From NCBI GenBank assembly GCA_021770345.1, contig JAETRD010000015.1, forward strand, positions 1 through 64,000: a stretch of 64,000 nt of DNA. The letters run 5' to 3'. How positions within the stretch are numbered: the first letter of the stretch is position 1; each line of letters starts with the position of its first letter. Of this stretch, positions 58,047-64,000 are shown piece after piece. The notes under the pieces are model-generated. The model did no database searches. It worked only from the letters and a program-made list of their open reading frames with translations, and had not been told where the DNA came from. This DNA is from Lachnospiraceae bacterium. Lineage in GTDB: Bacteria; Bacillota; Clostridia; Lachnospirales; Lachnospiraceae. The translations under genes and the position numbers were made by a program.

Positions 58047-58949
58047 TTATACCATTTCTTTCAATTCTGTATTCGGATAAAAATAGGAAAGAATTTCCCG
58101 ATACTTCATGCCCTCCTTTGCCATCTCGCCGGCGCTGTGTATGCTAAGCCCCAGCCCGTGCCCGATTCCCTTTGTCACAATGCGGATTTTTCCGTCCAGC
58201 GCCGTGACGGAAAAGCAGGCGGAGGGAAGCTCCATGCAGGCTCGAAACTCCTCGCCGGTGCAGGTTGTACTGCCGACCTTTACCGTGAGCACATATCCGG
58301 CGGCGTCACGGCTCTCCACCGCAATCGGAAACTCTTCGGCATCCTCCGTTAGCCCGGCATCCGGAAAGGAATCACTGCATTTTTTTATAATTTCTTCTTT
58401 TTCCAAATAGTAGACATTCAGGTATCCTTCAGCGCTGATGTCCCAGGCGCAGGCCGCCGAAACGAGATACGGCATTTTTGTTTCCGGGTATACATCCTGC
58501 ATGTTTCTCGTGTTTCCCGCGCTCAATGCATGATATGCCGCATAAATCGATTCCCCGTTCCAGGTCAGAACCTGATGTCTTGTCTCCTGCACACAGTCCG
58601 CAAGCAGCCGATAATTTTTTTCATAGGAATCACCCCAGCGCTTTTTTAGCTCCGAATCGGACAGTGTCTCTGGCAGCGCAAGCCCGCGCTTTTTGGCATC
58701 GTAATAATTGGTCCGCGCGACGACGCACTGCGCAAGAATCGCCTCCCGCTCCGCCTCAATGTCTATTTCCTTTGCGACAATGCCAATCAGCTCCTCCTCC
58801 GACGCATCCGATTTTGCTCCTTTGTCTCCGTAGATGACTTCCTCCAGCTCCATCCGCTGCATCACAATCGTCACGACCAGCGGAAGCAGCACCGCCACAA
58901 TCGCAACCGTCAGCAGCCCATTCAGCCATTTCTCCCATTTTTTTCGCAT
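58047..58949 (-). CDS. spoIID: Stage II sporulation protein D
   Basis: A 300-residue protein with one N-terminal membrane helix (about 10-30) and an outer SpoIID/LytB domain: AKEIDIEAEREAILAQCVVA RTNYYDA near the beginning, YHALSAGNTRNMQDVYP in the middle, and VTKGIGHGLGLSIHSAGEMA at the end. SpoIID is the membrane-bound murein transglycosylase that thins septal peptidoglycan during engulfment. ELIGIVAKEIDIEAE contains the likely catalytic Glu. It is followed by the SpoIIQ-like gene (55 bp gap), as in other clostridia, so the two act together at engulfment. Confidence 0.92.
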   Translation of the reverse strand: MRKKWEKWLNGLLTVAIVAVLLPLVVTIVMQRMELEEVIYGDKGAKSDASEEELIGIVAKEIDIEAEREAILAQCVVARTNYYDAKKRGLALPETLSDSELKKRWGDSYEKNYRLLADCVQETRHQVLTWNGESIYAAYHALSAGNTRNMQDVYPETKMPYLVSAACAWDISAEGYLNVYYLEKEEIIKKCSDSFPDAGLTEDAEEFPIAVESRDAAGYVLTVKVGSTTCTGEEFRACMELPSACFSVTALDGKIRIVTKGIGHGLGLSIHSAGEMAKEGMKYREILSYFYPNTELKEMV

Positions 58950-59037
58950 AAAAAATCTCCCTGCCGCAAGTATATGCAGCAGAGAGACTTCTTATGATAC
59001 GGACAGCCGCACAGCGACTGTCTGCGTGCCGCCGTCC

Positions 59038-59730
59038 CTACATCATATTCATCATATCCGACACCATGCCAAACGACAGATACATCGAGTATGCATAGTT
59101 TACGATTGTGAGCAATGTGAAGCACACCGTATAAATAATCGGAAACGTCATTTTCTCCCTCAGAACATGGGCGCGCCATACATAATAGCCCTGCTTTAAG
59201 AAGATGGCAAACAGAACAAGTCCGGTTATCTTATACTGTCCCTTATTGATCTGTACAATGTCCAGAATCACAAACACTATGTACAAAATCCAGAACACAT
59301 AATTGAAAACGGACAGCACACTCACCGCCGGATTCACCGCAGAGGAAACGTCTCCAGCCATCACACTGTTTAAATCCAGCGATTTAAACGAAAAATAATT
59401 GGACAGCATAATGACGATTTTGTGCAGCGGCATCACTGCCAGCAGTATGTAGCAGAAAATATGGTTGATCTTCGCCGGCGTCATCTGCCCGCCCGCCGCG
59501 TATGCATACGGATAACGCTGATCTCCGTAATTGGGCTGACCTCCGTAGTTCGGCTGATTCCCGTAATTGGGCTGACCTCCGTAGTTCGGCTGATTCCCGT
59601 AATTGGGCTGGCCTCCGTAATTCGGCTGACTCCCGTAGTTGGGCTGGCCTCCGTTTGCATAGTTTCCGGAATCTTCCCCGTAAGTGCGCGGCGCTTCCTG
59701 TCCGTTCATTCCATTCTGATTCTCTTCCAT
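59038..59730 (-). CDS. Membrane protein with N-terminal NYGGQP repeats
   Basis: A 230-residue protein. The first 80 residues are a Gly/Asn/Gln/Pro/Tyr-rich tail of tandem NYGGQP/NYGNQP hexapeptides (about eight), disordered. The rest has four or five membrane helices (a HIFCYILLAVMPLHKIVIML segment, VFNYVFWILYIVFVILDIVQ). No domain is recognisable. Low-complexity N-terminal tails of this kind are common on small clostridial membrane proteins. The gene lies between ksgA and the SpoIID gene and is transcribed in the same direction. Confidence 0.75.
   Translation of the reverse strand: MEENQNGMNGQEAPRTYGEDSGNYANGGQPNYGSQPNYGGQPNYGNQPNYGGQPNYGNQPNYGGQPNYGDQRYPYAYAAGGQMTPAKINHIFCYILLAVMPLHKIVIMLSNYFSFKSLDLNSVMAGDVSSAVNPAVSVLSVFNYVFWILYIVFVILDIVQINKGQYKITGLVLFAIFLKQGYYVWRAHVLREKMTFPIIYTVCFTLLTIVNYAYSMYLSFGMVSDMMNMM
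59523..59655. repeat. Minisatellite of 18/36-bp units
   Basis: The DNA coding the hexapeptide tail consists of alternating 18-bp units (such as CCGTAATTGGGCTGACCT and CCGTAGTTCGGCTGATTC). Identical stretches invite slippage. Because each unit is a multiple of three, gain or loss of copies changes only tail length. Confidence 0.8.
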
Positions 59731-59747
59731 AACACTAACTCCTTTCC

Positions 59748-60638
59748 TTACAGCCTGATTTCTGTTTCTCTATTTATCTTTCTGCCGATGATATTGGAAA
59801 ACACGGCAAATTGATCTAATGTAAGCGCTTCCCCGCGAACCGTGACCGGAACACCCAGTTCCTCGATACTCTCCTGAATGACTTCCTTCGGAAGCCGGAT
59901 TTCCGGGGAATTGTTGAGGCCGTTCGCGAACGTCTTCCGCCTCTGGTTAAAAGACGCCCGAATAATACGAAACATCAGCTTCTCGTCCTCCACCGATACC
60001 GGAGGCGCCGCATGCCGCACCAGCCGTATCACGGTGCTGCCCACTTTCGGCCGCGGCATAAAACAGTTCGGCGGGACATTGGTAATAATTTCCGGCTTTG
60101 CATAGTACTGTACCGCAAGAGACAGCGCGCCGTAATCCTTCGTCCCCGGCCCCGCCTGCATGCGGTCCGCGACCTCTTTCTGCACCATGATCGTAATGCT
60201 ATCCAGCGGGACATGGCTCTCGAAAAGCCCCATGATAATCGGCGTCGTAATATAATAAGGAAGATTTGCAACTACTTTTATCGGCTTTCCGCTGTTTTTC
60301 TCCCGGGCAAGCCGCGCGATATCCAGCTTTAGGATATCCTCATTGAGAACCGTCACATTCTTATACTCCTGCAGCGTATCCGCAAGGATCGGTATCAGAT
60401 TCCCGTCGATCTCCACCGCCACGACCGCTCCGGCGCGCTCACAGAGATACTGCGTCATCGTTCCGATCCCCGGACCGATCTCCAGAACAAAATCTTCCCC
60501 GGTAATCTCCGCCGCCTCCATGATCCGCTCCAGTACACGCGGGTCGATCAGGAAATTCTGCCCGAACTTTTTTTGAAAATTAAAATGATATTTTTGCAAT
60601 ACCGCAATCGTATTCTGCGGAATTCCCAGTGTTGCCAT
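59748..60638 (-). CDS. rsmA: 16S rRNA dimethyladenosine transferase
   Basis: A 296-residue Rossmann methyltransferase of the KsgA/RsmA family. SAM motif VLEIGPGIGTMT follows the leading FGQNFLIDPRVLERI, and NLPYYITTPIIM is the NLPY active-site motif. RASFNQRRKTFANGLNN near the C-terminus is the rRNA-binding part. It dimethylates A1518/A1519 of 16S rRNA (E. coli numbering) late in small-subunit assembly. The gene precedes the repeat-tail protein on the minus strand and diverges from glgC. Confidence 0.95.
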   Translation of the reverse strand: MATLGIPQNTIAVLQKYHFNFQKKFGQNFLIDPRVLERIMEAAEITGEDFVLEIGPGIGTMTQYLCERAGAVVAVEIDGNLIPILADTLQEYKNVTVLNEDILKLDIARLAREKNSGKPIKVVANLPYYITTPIIMGLFESHVPLDSITIMVQKEVADRMQAGPGTKDYGALSLAVQYYAKPEIITNVPPNCFMPRPKVGSTVIRLVRHAAPPVSVEDEKLMFRIIRASFNQRRKTFANGLNNSPEIRLPKEVIQESIEELGVPVTVRGEALTLDQFAVFSNIIGRKINRETEIRL

Positions 60639-60828
60639 GACACGCTCCTTTTATTTTACAGTATGCACCCGGACATCAGTCCGTGTCCGCCGAAAGCAGA
60701 GCGCCGGAATAACTCCCGTTTCTTTCTGAATTTTTATTATACATGAGGTCACAAAGAAATTCAATCCTTGGCGTTTTTTAAGTTTCCGGTAAATAAGCAC
60801 AAAAAAACTATTATTTTCTCAATAATTA

Positions 60829-60870
60829 AGTACAAAAGTACTATTAAATTTTGTAATAATATAGTACAAT
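60829..60870 (+). promoter_or_regulatory. AT-rich glgC upstream region with AGTAC repeats
   Basis: AGTAC-AAAA-GTACT at 60829-60842 is palindromic and AGTACAA recurs at 60863-60869, overlapping a possible TACAAT -10 box. The 264-bp gap to ksgA holds nothing else. The function is a guess. Confidence 0.35.
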
Positions 60871-60902
60871 TATACATATAAAAAAACGTGGGGGTGATTA
60901 AC

Positions 60903-62111
60903 ATGGAAAAAGAAATGATAGCGATGCTCCTGGCCGGCGGTCAGGGCTCCAGACTCTATGCTCTGACACAAAAGCTGGCCAAACCGGCTGTTCCATTCGG
61001 CGGCAAATACCGCATCATCGATTTCCCATTGTCTAACTGTGTAAATTCCGGTATTGATACCGTCGGTATTTTGACACAGTATCAGCCGTTGGTTCTCAAC
61101 GAATACATCGGAAACGGACAACCCTGGGATTTGGATCGACTGCATGGCGGCGTACATGTTCTGCCGCCGTATCAGAAAGCGGCGGGCTCTGACTGGTACA
61201 AGGGAACAGCAAACGCCATCTACCAGAACATCTCATTTATTGAGCGCTACAATCCGAAGTATGTCATTATTCTATCCGGAGATCAGATCTGCAAACAGGA
61301 TTACAGCAAATTCCTGCAGTTCCACAAGGAAAAGAATGCAGAATTCAGCGTGGCCGTTATGGAAGTTCCCTGGGATGAGGCATCCCGGTTCGGCCTGATG
61401 GTTACCGACGACAATGACAAGATTACGGAGTTCCAGGAGAAACCGAAGGAGCCGAAATCCAATCTGGCTTCGATGGGTATCTACATCTTTAACTGGGACG
61501 TACTCCGGCAGTACCTGATCGAGGATGAGGCGGACCCGCAGTCTGAAAATGACTTCGGCAACAACATTATCCCGAATCTGCTCCGGGATAAACGCAATAT
61601 GTACGCATTCCGGTTTGAGGGATACTGGAAGGACGTAGGTACGATTTCCTCTCTCTGGGAGGCAAATATGGAAGTGCTCGACCCCGAGCACAGCGGCATC
61701 AACCTCTTTGACGAGAACTGGAAAATCTACAGCAGAAACAGCGGTATGACCGGACACCGCATTACTTCAAAAGCCATAGTCGAGAATTCCATGATTACGG
61801 ACGGCTGCGTTGTCGCAGGTACCGTTAAGCATTCGATTCTGTTTGCCGGCGTTCAGGTAGAAGAAGGCGCAATTGTGGAGGATTCGGTTGTCATGGGACA
61901 GACCGTCATCAAGGCCGGCGCCGTGATAAGGCACAGCATTGTGGCGGAAAATGTCACAATCGGAAAAGACGCCGTAGTAGGCGCGATCCCGAAAGACGGA
62001 GAAAAGGGCGTAGCAACCATCGGTTCCGGTGTGACGATCGGGGACAGTGCGAAAATCGGCCCGAATGCAATGATTGATCATGATGTAAAGGATGGTGACG
62101 AGCAATGGTAA
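60903..62111 (+). CDS. glgC: Glucose-1-phosphate adenylyltransferase, catalytic subunit
   Basis: A 402-residue protein with the ADP-glucose pyrophosphorylase fold: [21 protein letters not shown] (nucleotide loop), [20 protein letters not shown], then [14 protein letters not shown] (a D in the active loop) and the C-terminal left-handed beta-helix of hexapeptide repeats ([20 protein letters not shown]). It makes ADP-glucose from ATP and glucose-1-phosphate, the first step of glycogen synthesis. ATG 60903 lies after GGGGTG. The stop overlaps the glgD start by seven bases, so the two are translated together. Confidence 0.95.
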   Translation: MEKEMIAMLLAGGQGSRLYALTQKLAKPAVPFGGKYRIIDFPLSNCVNSGIDTVGILTQYQPLVLNEYIGNGQPWDLDRLHGGVHVLPPYQKAAGSDWYKGTANAIYQNISFIERYNPKYVIILSGDQICKQDYSKFLQFHKEKNAEFSVAVMEVPWDEASRFGLMVTDDNDKITEFQEKPKEPKSNLASMGIYIFNWDVLRQYLIEDEADPQSENDFGNNIIPNLLRDKRNMYAFRFEGYWKDVGTISSLWEANMEVLDPEHSGINLFDENWKIYSRNSGMTGHRITSKAIVENSMITDGCVVAGTVKHSILFAGVQVEEGAIVEDSVVMGQTVIKAGAVIRHSIVAENVTIGKDAVVGAIPKDGEKGVATIGSGVTIGDSAKIGPNAMIDHDVKDGDEQW

Positions 62112-63247
62112 ATTCAAACGCAGATGCTTTAGGCATCATTTTCCCAAACAGTTATGATTCACTGGTACCTGAGCTGGTCAGCGAACGGTCAATGGCATCC
62201 ATTCCTTTTGCCAGCAGATATCGACTGGTAGACTTTGTACTTTCCAGCATGGTCAACAGCGGAATTGACAATGTATCCTTAATCGTCCGGAAAAATTATC
62301 ACTCTCTGATGGATCATCTGGGCACCGGGCGCGAGTGGGATCTGACACGCAAAAACGGAGGACTGAACATCGTTCCTCCTTTTGCGCAGAAAAATGTCAA
62401 AGTATACAACGGGCGCGTGGAGGCGCTTGCAAGCGTCATTAAGTTCCTGACCGACCAGAAGGAAAAGTATGTCGTGATGTCCGATGCCAACGGCGTATAC
62501 AACATCAATTTTAATGAGCTGATCGACGCTCACAAGGCCGAGGAAGCGGATGTGACCATCGCCTACATGGAGCGGGAGATCCCACCGGGAATCCTCCAGG
62601 CCAATAAGGACCACAAAGACTTCTACTATACACTGCGGCTGGACGGAAAACGCGTTAAGAGCCTCCTCATTAACTCTCAGGAGGAAGGCGTGCAGAATCT
62701 TTCGATGAATGTGTACATCATTGAGCGCGAGCTCCTGATCAATCAGGTTGAGCAGGCTTATACCAGAGGCTACTCTTTCTTTGAGCGGGATATTTTAGCT
62801 CCGCAGCTGGACAAACTGAAAGTCTGCGGCTACTGCTATGACGGCTACGCCGCATATGTCAACAACATGAAGAGTTACTTTGACGAGAACATGAAGCTTC
62901 TGAAAGGGGAAAATATCGAAGCACTGTTCTCCACCAATCCCATTTACACCAAGATCCGTGACGATAACCCAACCCGCTATCTGAACGGTGCGAAAGCCAG
63001 CAATGTCATGGTCGCTGACGGCTGTGTCATCGAGGGTGAGATTGAGAACAGCATTCTCTTCCGAGGTGTAAAGGTTGCAAAAGGCGCGAAGGTGAAAAAC
63101 TGCATCCTGATGCAGGATACCGTCGTGGAAGAAGGCGCCGAAATCGAATACACGATTACGGACAAGAAGGTTACTCTGACCGCAGGCAAAGAGATGAAGG
63201 GAACCGACACATTCCCGGTCTATGTCGCAAAAGGTCAGATCGTATAA
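62105..63247 (+). CDS. glgD: Glucose-1-phosphate adenylyltransferase, GlgD subunit
   Basis: A 380-residue paralogue of GlgC without the GGxGxRL loop: the corresponding start is [20 protein letters not shown], so the catalytic nucleotide loop is missing. It keeps the fold ([20 protein letters not shown]) and the beta-helix ([17 protein letters not shown]). In Bacillus and clostridia GlgD is a non-catalytic partner that raises GlgC activity. It overlaps glgC by seven bases and ends at a strong terminator. Confidence 0.93.
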   Translation: MVNSNADALGIIFPNSYDSLVPELVSERSMASIPFASRYRLVDFVLSSMVNSGIDNVSLIVRKNYHSLMDHLGTGREWDLTRKNGGLNIVPPFAQKNVKVYNGRVEALASVIKFLTDQKEKYVVMSDANGVYNINFNELIDAHKAEEADVTIAYMEREIPPGILQANKDHKDFYYTLRLDGKRVKSLLINSQEEGVQNLSMNVYIIERELLINQVEQAYTRGYSFFERDILAPQLDKLKVCGYCYDGYAAYVNNMKSYFDENMKLLKGENIEALFSTNPIYTKIRDDNPTRYLNGAKASNVMVADGCVIEGEIENSILFRGVKVAKGAKVKNCILMQDTVVEEGAEIEYTITDKKVTLTAGKEMKGTDTFPVYVAKGQIV

Positions 63248-63251
63248 AAAA

Positions 63252-63274
63252 AGAGGCCATAGGCCTCTTTTTTT
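63252..63274 (+). terminator. glgCD terminator
   Basis: AGAGGCC-ATA-GGCCTCT then seven T (63268-63274), preceded by A7: a compact intrinsic terminator that also reads in the opposite direction. Confidence 0.92.
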
Positions 63275-63290
63275 ACGCTCCAAATATTTG

Positions 63291-63360
63291 CGAACAAACA
63301 TTCGATTTTCTGTTGCATTTCTTGCTGCGATGTGTTACGATAATACCGAACATTAGTTCT
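63291..63360 (+). promoter_or_regulatory. Promoter with two LexA (SOS) boxes
   Basis: TTGCAT (63313-63318), 17 bp, TACGAT (63336-63341). CGAAC-ATTA-GTTCT at 63347-63360 fits the Gram-positive LexA box CGAACN4GTTCG with a perfect GAACN4GTTC core and one end mismatch, at the start of transcription. CGAAC-AAAC-ATTCG at 63291-63304 is a second site with one mismatch. Confidence 0.7.
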
Positions 63361-63399
63361 TTCCTTTTACAGATACTATAAGCGCAGCGAGGTTTTACA

Positions 63400-63999
63400 A
63401 TGAATATCCAGCAGAATCAGTCTATCATGGAAAAGCTTACAATTCTAACCGACGCGGCCAAGTATGACGTGGCCTGCACATCCAGCGGAGTGGAGCGGCG
63501 GGGGAACGGTAAAAGCATGGGGAATGCCGTCTCCTGCGGCCTCTGCCACACGTTTGCCGCGGACGGACGCTGCGTGTCTCTGCTCAAAATCCTCTTTACA
63601 AACGAGTGTATTTTTAACTGCGCCTACTGCCGGAATAACTGCAACTCCGACATTCCCCGGGCTTCCTTTACCCCGGACGAGGTCTGTGATCTGACGATGG
63701 AGTTCTACCGCAGAAATTATATTGAAGGCCTGTTTTTAAGCTCCGGCATCCTCGTCAGTCCGAACTACACGATGGATTTAATCTACCAGACGCTCTACAA
63801 GCTGCGGGTCGAGCAAAATTTTAACGGTTATATTCACGTTAAGGCCATTCCCGGCGCGGACCCGGCTCTGATAGAGCGGGCCGGATTTCTCGCAGACCGC
63901 ATGAGCGTCAATCTCGAGCTTCCCACCGCGGACGGCCTCAAAAAGCTCGCCCCCTACAAGTCCAGGAACACGATCCTCCGGCCGATGCGGCAGATTCAA
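63400..63999 (+). CDS. Radical SAM putative DNA modification/repair protein (partial)
   Basis: The first 200 codons of a gene cut by the right edge. The radical SAM cluster motif is CIFNCAYC (C70, C74, C77), followed by NNCNSDIPRASFTPDEVCDL and, later, GLFLSSGILVSPNYTMDLIY. Two upstream Cys-rich parts (SCGLCHTF and GRCVSLLKILFTNEC) match the group annotated as putative DNA modification/repair radical SAM proteins, usually paired with a DUF4130-type gene that here would lie beyond the window. The ATG at 63400 follows a weak GAGG. SOS boxes in the promoter support a role in DNA damage. The exact chemistry is unknown. Confidence 0.85.
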   Translation, partial: MNIQQNQSIMEKLTILTDAAKYDVACTSSGVERRGNGKSMGNAVSCGLCHTFAADGRCVSLLKILFTNECIFNCAYCRNNCNSDIPRASFTPDEVCDLTMEFYRRNYIEGLFLSSGILVSPNYTMDLIYQTLYKLRVEQNFNGYIHVKAIPGADPALIERAGFLADRMSVNLELPTADGLKKLAPYKSRNTILRPMRQIQ

Positions 64000-64000
64000 A

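Overview
The window looks like chromosomal DNA of an anaerobic, spore-forming Firmicute, most likely a gut Lachnospiraceae. The basis is a long Bacillus/Clostridium-type SRP RNA, a SpoIID gene next to a SpoIIQ-like gene, paired GlgC and GlgD, PerR with a rubredoxin-containing rubrerythrin, a DUF6128 protein, a CcpA-type cre site and several glycan-degrading enzymes. No species can be named from the sequence alone.

Layout. 1-2.2 kb: the edge of a contractile phage-tail cluster (tail terminator, small protein, tail sheath, minus strand) that sits directly against a divergent Xre/cI-like repressor and an ImmA-type protease. Three identical-arm operators lie between them, and no head, replication or integrase gene is visible. 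2.2-6.9 kb: a glycosaminoglycan-uronate operon (GH88 hydrolase, DhuD-like dehydrogenase, DhuI-like isomerase), a discoidin-like protein and an AraC regulator. 7-21.6 kb: housekeeping DNA with two convergent tRNAs, a TSUP exporter, EcsC, a small alarmone synthetase, a UDPGP enzyme, YitT, pta, SRP RNA, tadA, PerR/rubrerythrin and a collapsed sigV/rsiV-like pair. 21.6-31.2 kb: an accessory block. A MarR-controlled double ABC-2 exporter is flanked by decayed transposon genes (HTH gene, tnpV, serine recombinase). An AT-rich AraC, O-acetyltransferase and VOC group follows, ending in xis and integrase remnants. 31-39 kb: MerR/TipAS and TetR regulators, then a glycoside locus (isomerase/epimerase-like protein, GH2, AraC, GH1). 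39-45 kb: an Opp/Dpp-family ABC operon whose two ATPases are fused in one ORF. 45-51.7 kb: an anchored oleate hydratase with TetR, a DUF4474 protein with a phosphoesterase, GNAT and VanW. 51.7-60.6 kb: a two-component system, DEAD-box helicase, SpoIIQ-like and SpoIID proteins, a repeat-rich membrane protein and KsgA. 60.9-64 kb: glgC-glgD, then a radical SAM DNA-repair gene, cut by the window edge, with SOS boxes in its promoter.

Most notable are the tail cluster under direct repressor control (a candidate tailocin), a 47-bp frame-shifting tandem duplication that appears to have fused dppD to dppF, the LexA-like boxes on the radical SAM gene, an inverted repeat that could hide the ribosome-binding site of the alarmone synthetase, a cluster of three DnaA boxes, and a sigma/anti-sigma pair joined by an internal deletion. 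Coordinates were counted by hand from the printed sequence; family names come from recognising motifs, not from database searches.
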